A stretch of 60,326 bases of DNA from CANLBN01 sp050633825. Its GTDB lineage: Bacteria; Pseudomonadota; Gammaproteobacteria; Pseudomonadales; Cellvibrionaceae. The DNA lies in assembly GCA_050633825.1 (NCBI GenBank), contig JBOEHG010000033.1:1-60326 (forward strand), read 5' to 3'. The position numbers and the translations under genes are program-made. The notes under the pieces were generated by a model. It ran no database searches and was not told the origin of the DNA. It saw only the letters and a program-made list of their open reading frames with translations. Positions 53,534-60,326 of this stretch are shown here, in pieces (within the stretch, counting starts at the first letter, position 1; every line of letters begins with the position of its first letter).

Positions 53534-53587
53534 ATGACAACCACCAATACGATAACCACGAATACGATAACCATTGTTACTCGTTAA
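53534..53587 (+). other. 17-codon micro-ORF with a 15-bp tandem repeat
   Basis: Between tolQ and tolR, an ATG one base after the tolQ stop opens MTTTNTITTNTITIVTR. It is built on two copies of ACSAATACGATAACC (53543-53557 and 53558-53572, 14 of 15 identical). It may be a duplicated spacer, or a coupling peptide between tolQ and tolR. Confidence 0.4.
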
Positions 53588-53602
53588 AATTATTAGTTAA
53601 CT

Positions 53603-54028
53603 ATGTCAGCAAATAAAAAAGCAAAAAAGAAACCCATGGCCGAGATCAATGTTGTTCCCTACATTGATGTTATGTTGGTGCTATTGGTTATTTTTATGGT
53701 AACAGCCCCTTTGTTGACCCAAGGTGTAAAAGTAGAGTTGCCGCAAGCGGTATCCGCACCTTTGGATAATAAAGACAAAGACCCGTTGATTGTCTCCGTA
53801 AAAGCCGATGGTTCTTATTATATAAAGCTGGGCAAAGACGAAGAGGTCGCAAAACCATTAGAACAGATTACTGAACAGGCAGCAAAAATCATTAAACTTC
53901 AACCCGATACCCCGGTGTTGGTATGGGGTGATACTCAAGTGCCTTACGGAAAAGTCGTTGATTTAATGGCCTTGTTACAACAAGCGGGGGCAGAATCTGT
54001 TGGTTTGGTTACAGAGCCACCAAGGTAG
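53603..54028 (+). CDS. tolR: Tol-Pal motor protein TolR
   Basis: This 141-residue protein has one N-terminal membrane helix preceded by MAEINVVPYIDVMLVLLVIF, which contains the proton-carrying Asp. A periplasmic ExbD-type domain follows. It pairs with TolQ and contacts peptidoglycan in its open form. Confidence 0.95.
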   Translation: MSANKKAKKKPMAEINVVPYIDVMLVLLVIFMVTAPLLTQGVKVELPQAVSAPLDNKDKDPLIVSVKADGSYYIKLGKDEEVAKPLEQITEQAAKIIKLQPDTPVLVWGDTQVPYGKVVDLMALLQQAGAESVGLVTEPPR

Positions 54029-54042
54029 CAGGTTGAGATAGA

Positions 54043-54828
54043 ATGATCTCCTACTGGCCAGCAATTTTTATTAGCCTACTTGTTCACGCACTGGTTATTG
54101 TCTTAGTCATTATTGGTTGGGAACAATCGCCGACAGAAACGCCGTTTAAGCCCCCTAGTTATATTAAGGCCACTCTAGTTGATCTTAAGACACAGGGTAA
54201 GCAGGGCGCGCAGGTACAAAAACCTAAACCTAAAAAGATTGATTTACAAAAAAAACGCCAAGAGCAAGAACGTTTAAAAAAACAGGCGGCAGAAAAGAAA
54301 CGCAAAAACCAAATAGCCAAAGAAAAAGCGGAAAAAGCAAAACGCCTGAAAGAGAAAAAATTAGCAGAACAACGTAAAAAACAGCAAGAAGAGCTGACAC
54401 GCCAAGCACAGGCGGAACAAAAGGAGCTAGAACGACAACGTTTTGAAGAAAACCTGACACAAGAGCGGGAGCGCATTGAAGCAGAGCAACAAGCTGAAGT
54501 GTTGGCACAACAGGTTGAAGATGATCAAATCCTGGCACAATCATATAGTGATTTGATTCGTAAGCGCATTACGCAAAATTGGAGTCGCCCTTCTTCTGCA
54601 CGTAATGGTATGGAAGCCTTATTAAGAATACAAATGATTCCAACAGGCGAGATTATCGATGTCGCCATTGTAAAAGGGAGTGGTAACACCGCTTACGATC
54701 GCTCTGCAATACAGGCGGTGAAAAAAACACGGCAGATCCCCGAAATAAAAGATATGCCATCGCGAGTTTTTGAAAAAGACTTTCGACAATTTCAATTAAT
54801 ATTTAAACCACAGGATTTAAGACAGTGA
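54043..54828 (+). CDS. tolA: Tol-Pal protein TolA
   Basis: This 261-residue protein links the TolQR motor to TolB/Pal. An N-terminal membrane helix (about 5-25) is followed by a long Lys/Gln/Glu/Ala-rich helix (about 55-160) and a C-terminal TonB-like domain (SDLIRKRITQNWSRPSS, IQAVKKTRQIPE). Its TGA stop overlaps the tolB GTG start (GTGA). Confidence 0.94.
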   Translation: MISYWPAIFISLLVHALVIVLVIIGWEQSPTETPFKPPSYIKATLVDLKTQGKQGAQVQKPKPKKIDLQKKRQEQERLKKQAAEKKRKNQIAKEKAEKAKRLKEKKLAEQRKKQQEELTRQAQAEQKELERQRFEENLTQERERIEAEQQAEVLAQQVEDDQILAQSYSDLIRKRITQNWSRPSSARNGMEALLRIQMIPTGEIIDVAIVKGSGNTAYDRSAIQAVKKTRQIPEIKDMPSRVFEKDFRQFQLIFKPQDLRQ

Positions 54829-56117
54829 TTCGTTTCAGTCAGATTTCTATAGCAATATTGTTATTGATAAGTAGTCTCTCACTTCGTGCAGAATTGGTAA
54901 TCCCTATTATTGAGGGGGTTGATAACCCAACGGTTATTGCTGTTTCACCTTTTGGTTATACCGGTGTTGTACCATTATCTGAAAAAGTATCGGACATTGT
55001 TTCGGCTGATTTATACCGTAGTGGTCAATTTCAGGCCATTGCTGCCAGAGATATGTTGTCCTTTCCCTCACGTCCAGATGAAGTTGTATTTCGGGATTGG
55101 CGCTTATTAGGGAGTGAATATTTAGTCATAGGAAATATTCAAGCCGTTGCGGGTGGCTTCAGTGCGACGTTTTCTCTTTATGATGTAGTAAGTCAGAAAA
55201 CGGTATTGAGTAACTTGGCTGTTACCGTTCCTTCAAATGGCTTACGCGATATGGCTCACCATATTAGCGACAAGGTTTACGAAGCCATCACGGGTATTCG
55301 TGGTGCTTTTTCAACCAAAATTGTCTACATAGAGCAAACGTCTCAAAGGCAATACCGTTTAGTTCGCTCTGATATGGACGGCGCGCGCCCATTAGTGTTG
55401 TTGCGATCACAAGAGCCTCTGTTGTCACCATCGTGGTCACCAGATGGTAAACGTCTTGCGTATGTGTCATTTGAAACCAGTCGTCCTGCTATTTTTATGC
55501 AAGAAATCGCGACAGGTAAGCGGACACAGCTGACTAATTTTCAGGGTTTAAATGGTGCACCATCATGGTCACCTGATGGCAAAAAGTTAGCTCTGGTCTT
55601 ATCGAAAGATGGAAATCCAGAGATTTATACACTGGATATTGCCAGTAAGCGCTTTACTCGTGTTACTAATCATTTTGGCATTGATACCGAGCCAGCGTGG
55701 TCAAATGACGGAAAAGCTGTGATGTTTACCTCAAATCGCGGAGGTAAACCGCAAATTTATCAAATAACACTTTCCAGCGGGCGCATTGAACGTTTAACCT
55801 TCGATGGTGACTATAACGCTAAACCTCAAGTGACGCCCGATGGCAAAGGAGTGGTCATGGTGCATCGCTATAATGGGGTTTTTCATATCGCAGTGCAGGA
55901 TATCGCCTCAGGCAATATTCGTGTGCTTACGCAAACAGCACTGGATGAGTCACCGAGTATTGCACCAAATGGTGCAACGTTGCTTTACGCGACAAAAGAT
56001 GGCAACCGCGGCATTCTGGCGGGGGTATCACTTGATGCGGGTGTTAAATATAAATTGCCCGCTAAATCCGGTGATGTCAGAGAACCGGCTTGGTCGCCAT
56101 TTTTAACGGCACCCTAA
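54825..56117 (+). CDS. tolB: Tol-Pal periplasmic protein TolB
   Basis: This 430-residue periplasmic beta-propeller has a signal peptide (cleavage near SLRA-E), an N-terminal TolA-binding domain, and repeated propeller blades marked by LLSPSWSPDGKRLAY, GAPSWSPDGKKLA and TEPAWSNDGKAVMF. The start is GTG at 54825, overlapping the tolA stop. It cycles between TolA and Pal. Confidence 0.95.
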   Translation: MIRFSQISIAILLLISSLSLRAELVIPIIEGVDNPTVIAVSPFGYTGVVPLSEKVSDIVSADLYRSGQFQAIAARDMLSFPSRPDEVVFRDWRLLGSEYLVIGNIQAVAGGFSATFSLYDVVSQKTVLSNLAVTVPSNGLRDMAHHISDKVYEAITGIRGAFSTKIVYIEQTSQRQYRLVRSDMDGARPLVLLRSQEPLLSPSWSPDGKRLAYVSFETSRPAIFMQEIATGKRTQLTNFQGLNGAPSWSPDGKKLALVLSKDGNPEIYTLDIASKRFTRVTNHFGIDTEPAWSNDGKAVMFTSNRGGKPQIYQITLSSGRIERLTFDGDYNAKPQVTPDGKGVVMVHRYNGVFHIAVQDIASGNIRVLTQTALDESPSIAPNGATLLYATKDGNRGILAGVSLDAGVKYKLPAKSGDVREPAWSPFLTAP

Positions 56118-56282
56118 TAACGTATTTCATACGTATATGGGTGTATAAGTCAAAGTAATAGAAGGATTTTGATCGATTGGCTAGAGCTATTCAACGCGTG
56201 TGTGATACTATTCGTGCGTTGAAAATATCACGACCATTTTACTAACCACAAAAAGCGTTATACCAAAACTGGGGAGATAACC

Positions 56283-56771
56283 ATGTTAAGCAAGACCATT
56301 AAACTGGGCTTTATATCACTACTTGCCATTGCATTCCTTGCGGGCTGTGCTAGTACTTCAAACACTGAAGAGCCAGCAGCGCCAGCACCAACTACAACGA
56401 CCACTGCTGAGCCAACACCTGCACCAACAACTACAGTTGAGCCTGTTGCGCCAGCGTTAGAGACTGTTTTCTACTTTGCATTCGATAAGTCTGAATTAAC
56501 ACCAGAAACCCGTGCATTATTGACTGCTCACGCAGCAGCACTAAAAGCGAGCCCACGTAGCATTCGCCTTGAAGGTCATGCTGATGAGCGCGGAACACGT
56601 GAGTACAACATTGCCCTAGGTGAGCGTCGTGCATTATCGGTACGTGACTATCTTCGTTCTGAAGGCGTTAACTCTTTAATCGAAGTTGTTAGCTACGGTG
56701 AAGAACGTCCAGAAGTTGCTGCAAGCAACGAAAGTGCATGGCAACAAAATCGTCGTGTTGAGCTAAAGTAA
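56283..56771 (+). CDS. pal: Peptidoglycan-associated lipoprotein
   Basis: This 162-residue outer-membrane lipoprotein has a lipobox (FLAGC), a Pro/Thr/Ala-rich linker and an OmpA-type peptidoglycan-binding domain (LEGHADERGTREYNIALGERRA, NRRVELK). It anchors the outer membrane to the wall and partners TolB. A 165-bp spacer after tolB could hold an extra promoter, consistent with high Pal levels. Confidence 0.96.
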   Translation: MLSKTIKLGFISLLAIAFLAGCASTSNTEEPAAPAPTTTTTAEPTPAPTTTVEPVAPALETVFYFAFDKSELTPETRALLTAHAAALKASPRSIRLEGHADERGTREYNIALGERRALSVRDYLRSEGVNSLIEVVSYGEERPEVAASNESAWQQNRRVELK

Positions 56772-56819
56772 TTTAGCATACCGATACGCATAATCATTTT
56801 TAAACGATATAGATATCCA

Positions 56820-57611
56820 ATGATGATGTTATCCTCTACCACCGTAGCCAGATTGGCTGCGGTGTTTTTGTTTATGGCCTACGCAGTTAATGTTAGCGCT
56901 CAGGCAAATGTCAGGGAGTCATCCCCGGTAACGCCTGGTGCTGTTGTCGCAAGTCCTGCATTAGGTCCACCGCCGCCTGTCGCAGAGCCGGCTTCATCGT
57001 CTTATAATCAGGCTTACCAAATCCAACAGTTACAACAAGAAATACTGGAACTTAGGGGTTTGGTGGAAGAGCAAGGTTTTGAGCTTAAGCGCTTGAAGCA
57101 GCAACGTCTTGATGATTATTTAGATCTGGATAAGCGTATAGGTGAGCTGAGCTCTACTGCCTCTCAAGGATCAGCCTCAAACAATAAACCAGGTTCATTG
57201 AATTCTGGTTCATTAACAGGCACGCCTGACGATTCAGAAGCGGAAAAGAAACTGTACCGTGAAGCTATCGATCAACTGTTAAATAAACAGGATTACAAGA
57301 GCGCCCAAGAGAGTTTTAATCGCTATTTAGTGGATTATCCTCAAGGCAGCCATGCACCTAATGTTTATTATTGGCAAGGTCAGATCTATTTAACGGAAGC
57401 GAATGCATCTTCTGCTGAAAAATCCTTTTCTACGTTGATTGATACTTATCCTGATCATCAAAAAACACCGGATGCTAAGTACAAATTAGCAACGATCTAT
57501 TTTGATCAAGGTAAAAAAGCTGAAGCTAAGGTTCTGCTGGACGATGTTGCGGCGAGTAACAGTGATGCTTCTCGTTTAGCCAAATCTTTTTTAGCCAATC
57601 AATATAAGTAA
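56820..57611 (+). CDS. cpoB: Cell division coordinator CpoB (YbgF)
   Basis: This 263-residue periplasmic protein has a signal peptide (cleavage near VSAQA), a trimerising coiled coil (QIQQLQQEILELRGLVEEQG), a Ser/Gly linker and C-terminal TPR repeats (ALYREAIDQLL-like, FNRYLVDYPQGSHAPNVYYW). It links Tol-Pal constriction to PBP1B-driven wall synthesis. Confidence 0.94.
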   Translation: MMMLSSTTVARLAAVFLFMAYAVNVSAQANVRESSPVTPGAVVASPALGPPPPVAEPASSSYNQAYQIQQLQQEILELRGLVEEQGFELKRLKQQRLDDYLDLDKRIGELSSTASQGSASNNKPGSLNSGSLTGTPDDSEAEKKLYREAIDQLLNKQDYKSAQESFNRYLVDYPQGSHAPNVYYWQGQIYLTEANASSAEKSFSTLIDTYPDHQKTPDAKYKLATIYFDQGKKAEAKVLLDDVAASNSDASRLAKSFLANQYK

Positions 57612-57625
57612 TTTTATTTCACATT

Positions 57626-57658
57626 AAGAAAGTCGATAATGGCTTTCTTTTTTATTTT
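57626..57658 (+). terminator. Intrinsic terminator after cpoB
   Basis: AAGAAAGTC/GGCTTTCTT forms a 9-bp stem (one G-U pair) with a GATAAT loop, followed by a T-rich run. It closes the tol-pal operon 15 bp after cpoB. A possible upstream queE ATG (57639) lies inside its loop, arguing against that start. Confidence 0.8.
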
Positions 57659-57671
57659 TCAGCTTGCCTTC

Positions 57672-58322
57672 ATGTCCACAGAATCACTTAGAATTACCGA
57701 AATCTTCCTGTCCATACAAGGGGAAGCCGCAACGGTTGGCTACCCTACAACCTTCGTTCGCTTGACCGGTTGCCCCCTTCGTTGTCACTACTGTGATTCT
57801 GAATACGCATTTTATGGTGGTGAAAAACTCAGTTTTGATGACATTATTGCCCAAGTTAAAGAAAATAATGTTCAGCATATTTGTGTGACCGGTGGAGAAC
57901 CTTTGGCACAACCTAATTGTTTGCCTTTTCTTTCCCTTCTTTGCGATTTGGGCTTATCCGTTTCTCTTGAAACCAGTGGCGCGATGTCACTTGAAGGGGT
58001 TGATTCACGGGTCAGTATCGTTATGGACTTAAAGACACCGGCATCCGGTGAGGTCGAGCGTAACGATTATGCAAACATTGCCCGCTTGGCACAGAAAGAT
58101 CAGGTTAAATTTGTCATCTGTGATCGGCAGGATTATGACTGGGCCGTATTTAAAATAAATGAGTATCAATTGAGTGAGAGAGTAGGGCATGTCTTCCTAT
58201 CGCCCTCTTATGAGCAAGTACAGGCCGAAGAGCTTGCGCAATGGATCATTGCGGATAAATTATCGGTACGTTTGCAAACACAACTACACAAAGCCCTTTG
58301 GGGTGATAAGCCGGGAGTATAG
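57672..58322 (+). CDS. queE: 7-carboxy-7-deazaguanine synthase
   Basis: This radical-SAM enzyme of about 216 residues rearranges 6-carboxytetrahydropterin on the route to preQ0 and queuosine. The cluster motif is CPLRCHYCDSEY and the SAM-binding VTGGEPLAQP follows. LSIQGEAATVGYPT is the family N-terminus. ATG 57672 (MSTESLRITE) is chosen over 57639 because the latter falls in the cpoB terminator. queC starts 2 bp downstream. Confidence 0.93.
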   Translation: MSTESLRITEIFLSIQGEAATVGYPTTFVRLTGCPLRCHYCDSEYAFYGGEKLSFDDIIAQVKENNVQHICVTGGEPLAQPNCLPFLSLLCDLGLSVSLETSGAMSLEGVDSRVSIVMDLKTPASGEVERNDYANIARLAQKDQVKFVICDRQDYDWAVFKINEYQLSERVGHVFLSPSYEQVQAEELAQWIIADKLSVRLQTQLHKALWGDKPGV

Positions 58323-58324
58323 GT

Positions 58325-59005
58325 ATGGCGGGGAACCCAAGAGCAGTTGTTTTAGTCTCGGGTGGTTTAGACTCGACCACCGTATTAGCCATCGCTAAAT
58401 CACAGGGCTTTGATTGCTATACCCTCAGCTTTGATTATGGTCAGCGCCACCGTGTTGAATTAAGTGCTGCTGATAATATATCCACGCTAATGGGAGCGGT
58501 TGAGCATAAGACCGTAAAGCTTGATCTAAGAACCATTGGCGGTTCGGCATTAACGGATGACGCTATTGAAGTACCGGAAGAAAGCAGTGACGGCATTCCC
58601 GTTACCTATGTGCCAGCCCGTAATACGGTATTTTTGTCTATCGCCTTGGGTTGGGCAGAGGTACTCGGCGCCAGTACTATCTTTATAGGGGTCAATGCAG
58701 TTGACTACTCAGGCTACCCTGATTGTCGCCCTGAGTATATTCAGGCTTATGAGAGCATGGCTAATCTAGCCACTAAAGCCGGGGTTGAAGGCGATCCGCT
58801 AACGATTCAAACGCCATTGATAGACCTTACGAAAGCAGACATCATCCGTAAGGGCATTGAGTTAGGCGTAGATTACAGCCTAACCATATCCTGCTATCAG
58901 GCAAATCAACAAGGTGAAGCCTGTGGGCGTTGCGATAGTTGTCGCCTGCGGAAGCAGGGATTCACTGAAGCCGGGGTGCCAGATCCAACTCATTATGAAG
59001 ATTAG
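58325..59005 (+). CDS. queC: 7-cyano-7-deazaguanine synthase
   Basis: This 226-residue ATP-dependent enzyme turns the carboxylic acid made by QueE into the nitrile preQ0. The PP-loop VSGGLDSTT and the zinc-binding CGRCDSCRLRKQGF tail are intact, with YVPARNTVFLSIALGWAE between them. queE-queC are translationally adjacent. Confidence 0.96.
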   Translation: MAGNPRAVVLVSGGLDSTTVLAIAKSQGFDCYTLSFDYGQRHRVELSAADNISTLMGAVEHKTVKLDLRTIGGSALTDDAIEVPEESSDGIPVTYVPARNTVFLSIALGWAEVLGASTIFIGVNAVDYSGYPDCRPEYIQAYESMANLATKAGVEGDPLTIQTPLIDLTKADIIRKGIELGVDYSLTISCYQANQQGEACGRCDSCRLRKQGFTEAGVPDPTHYED

Positions 59006-59058
59006 GCCACCAGCATAGGCAAGTGATTGTTTTTCTGACATAAAACCGCAAAAAACAC

Positions 59059-59086
59059 TTGAGTTTTCCGCCTGAATCATTAATAT
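59059..59086 (+). promoter_or_regulatory. Promoter of tRNA-Lys
   Basis: TTGAGT (59059-59064), 16 nt, TAATAT (59081-59086), followed by a GC-rich discriminator GTGCGCC typical of stringently controlled stable-RNA promoters. The start point would be near 59093. A GGAGC-TAA-GCTCC hairpin lies in the leader. Confidence 0.7.
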
Positions 59087-59121
59087 GTGCGCCTCTCTGG
59101 AGCTAAGCTCCAACAAGACAC

Positions 59122-59169
59122 GGGTCGTTAGCTCAGTCGGTAGAGCAGTTGGCTTTTAACCAATTGGTC
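59122..59169 (+). tRNA. tRNA-Lys (anticodon TTT), 3' part lost in gap
   Basis: GGGTCGTTAGCTCAGTCGGT starts the acceptor and D-arms; the anticodon arm GTTGG-CTTTTAA-CCAAT gives anticodon TTT at 59155-59157. The sequence is nearly that of E. coli tRNA-Lys. The T-arm and acceptor 3' strand fall in the N gap. Its 3' end is the likely attachment site of the element carrying the integrase. Confidence 0.93.
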
Positions 59170-59230
59170 NNNNNNNNNNNNNNNNNNNNNNNNNNNNNNN
59201 NNNNNNNNNNNNNNNNNNNNNNNNNNNNNN
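59170..59230. other. Assembly gap of 61 N
   Basis: Unsequenced stretch between the tRNA-Lys body and the 3' end of the integrase. It should contain the tRNA 3' end, the attachment core and the integrase C-terminus. The true length is unknown. Confidence 0.99.
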
Positions 59231-60265
59231 CTCGCTCAATTCCGCAGCGGAATAGTGCGTGGTGATGTCACCATTGGCGTGTCCCAATAAAGCTTTCCGT
59301 GTTTCAACTGGAACACCAGCAGCACGTAATCTACGCCCAAAAGTATGCCTTAAATTATGTACACCTTTAAGAACACCTTCATGGGTTGGTAGACTCGCAT
59401 CTCTCCATGATCGTCGCCAGCCATTACTGTGTAATCGCTTCATGGCTTTACCTCGATAGGTAAATACATAATCGGGGTTAATACCGCGCCGCGATTCTAC
59501 CACCCGATTGGCAACCGAGTTTAAAACCACCACTCGTTCCGTTTGGGTTTTGGTCAGGGTTTCTGGCAAGACAAAGACAGATATGCCCAAGTCTTTAACT
59601 TTTACTTCCCACGACCATTGTAGTTGGCAAATCTCCAATTCCCGACAGCCTGTATTGACAGCAAACAGGGCGGCATCTGCAAGGTGGTCAGGCAATGCCT
59701 TTAACAAGCGGCCTTGTTCATCCCACGATAGCGGATAGGCTTTTGCTTGCGCCCCTTTTGTTGATAAACGTGTCAATTTTGGGGGTGCCTGCCGTAGCCA
59801 GGGCCGTCCATCTTCATGTCGCCACATCCTTGCAGCTCTATTCAATATTGCCGTGATAATAATAATCACATTATTGATCGACTTGGGCGCAAGGCCCCGT
59901 GACTTCTCGTGATCAATAAAGGGCTTCAATGTCCCATCGTGGATTTGCTCTAGTGTTAATTGACCGATAAAAGGTAGTAATTGATCAATATGTATCGCTA
60001 TAGCATCCACTGAGGGCTTATGGGCAATATCTTCCAGATAGCGAAAAGCCGCTTCTTCAAATAAAAAAACAGCGTCTGTTTGTCGCTCTACTGCCTCCTT
60101 GAGTTGGGCTAGTCTCCTGATGAGATAGTCCTCTGCTTCAGCGCGGTTAGATGTTCCCGTGCTTTCGTGCAGTTTGCCGCCTTTGACATATTTACAGCGT
60201 TTTTCGATGTGGTAGATACCGCCTTTAAGGCGGAGTCCTGGCATCGAGTTTCGTTTTTTAGACAT
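59231..60265 (-). CDS. int: Tyrosine-recombinase integrase (C-terminus in gap)
   Basis: At least 345 residues of a phage/island integrase. The N-terminal part is an AP2/SAM-like binding region; the catalytic set is readable: Arg in NTGCRELEICQL, HNLRHTFGRRL (His and Arg), LLGHANGDITTHYS (His and the nucleophile Tyr). Only the last residues after AAELSE are missing. GGAGG 7 nt upstream supports the start. It points toward tRNA-Lys, the layout of an element integrated in the tRNA 3' end and extending to the right. Confidence 0.93.
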
Positions 60266-60326
60266 CGTTCGTCCTCCATATTTCGAGGTATCGGGCGACG
60301 TCCGTTGCGCCTCATATAATCCTCTA

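Noticed and set aside
53539..53575. Short repeat as a CRISPR-like array
   Set aside because: It has only two 15-bp units with no spacers; it is a simple tandem duplication.
54159..54544. Two frames of over 100 codons antisense to tolA
   Set aside because: They are shadows of the Lys/Gln/Glu-rich coiled-coil region of TolA.
59156..59169. Apparent integrase end continuing through the N gap
   Set aside because: The last codons fall in the tRNA-Lys gene and exist only because N positions were translated; the true stop is unknown.

Overview
The window looks like chromosomal DNA of a gammaproteobacterium with moderate to low GC. Gene order and protein families resemble Pseudomonas and the marine Cellvibrionales/Spongiibacteraceae group: ruvCAB-ybgC-tolQRAB-pal-cpoB-queEC-tRNA-Lys, grxD/ahpC/rnt/motY, a Pseudomonas-type nrdAB with two ATP-cones, and egtBD. 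The taxon is inferred from gene content, not from a marker search. Most of the window is conserved core genome. Mobile DNA is confined to the two ends.

Layout. 1-969: a complete IS982-type insertion sequence with perfect 14-bp ends, lying 8 bp from the stop codon of a soluble transhydrogenase. 0.98-9.3 kb: HDOD/sthA, a PspA-like protein paired with a polytopic membrane protein, selO, a cyclic-nucleotide-binding protein, glpE and a secreted coiled-coil protein. 9.3-14.5 kb: a Lys/Ala-rich histone-H1-like protein, dinB behind a strong LexA box, and a chemoreceptor. 14.8-22.9 kb: gcvP, the ergothioneine genes egtB-egtD, a PhzF-like protein, a uracil-DNA-glycosylase-like protein, a Nudix hydrolase and a diguanylate cyclase. 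23.1-30.2 kb: an ECF sigma factor with a ChrR-type zinc/cupin anti-sigma factor, diverging from a tightly coupled six-gene lipid-modification operon (NTF2-like, SDR, FAD oxidoreductase, DUF1365, Cfa-like methyltransferase, exported protein). The two directions share a promoter motif. 30.3-35.9 kb: two small unknown genes and nrdB-nrdA, with a regulatory region holding tandem NrdR boxes and DnaA-like boxes. 36-38.1 kb: argF-argD. 38.3-49.9 kb: grxD, an omega-amidase, OmpA-like proteins including MotY, mscS, ahpC, rnt, a glutathione peroxidase remnant, an S41 peptidase lipoprotein, a TAXI binding protein, a gamma-glutamyltransferase and an alpha/beta hydrolase. 50-59 kb: ruvCAB, tol-pal and queEC. 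59.1 kb to the end: tRNA-Lys(TTT), a 61-N gap, and a tyrosine integrase marking the edge of an element inserted at the tRNA.

Shared themes. Oxidative or singlet-oxygen defence recurs: egtBD, sigma/ChrR with its lipid operon, ahpC, grxD and a decayed glutathione peroxidase. SOS control is visible at dinB and probably at ruvCAB. The deoxynucleotide-supply operon carries replication-linked control sites. No CRISPR array, toxin-antitoxin pair, restriction system or other recognisable defence island was seen. The most promising unexplained items are the sigma/ChrR lipid operon with its shared divergent promoter, the PspA/membrane-protein pair, the structured ahpC leader, and the unsequenced tRNA-integrase junction.
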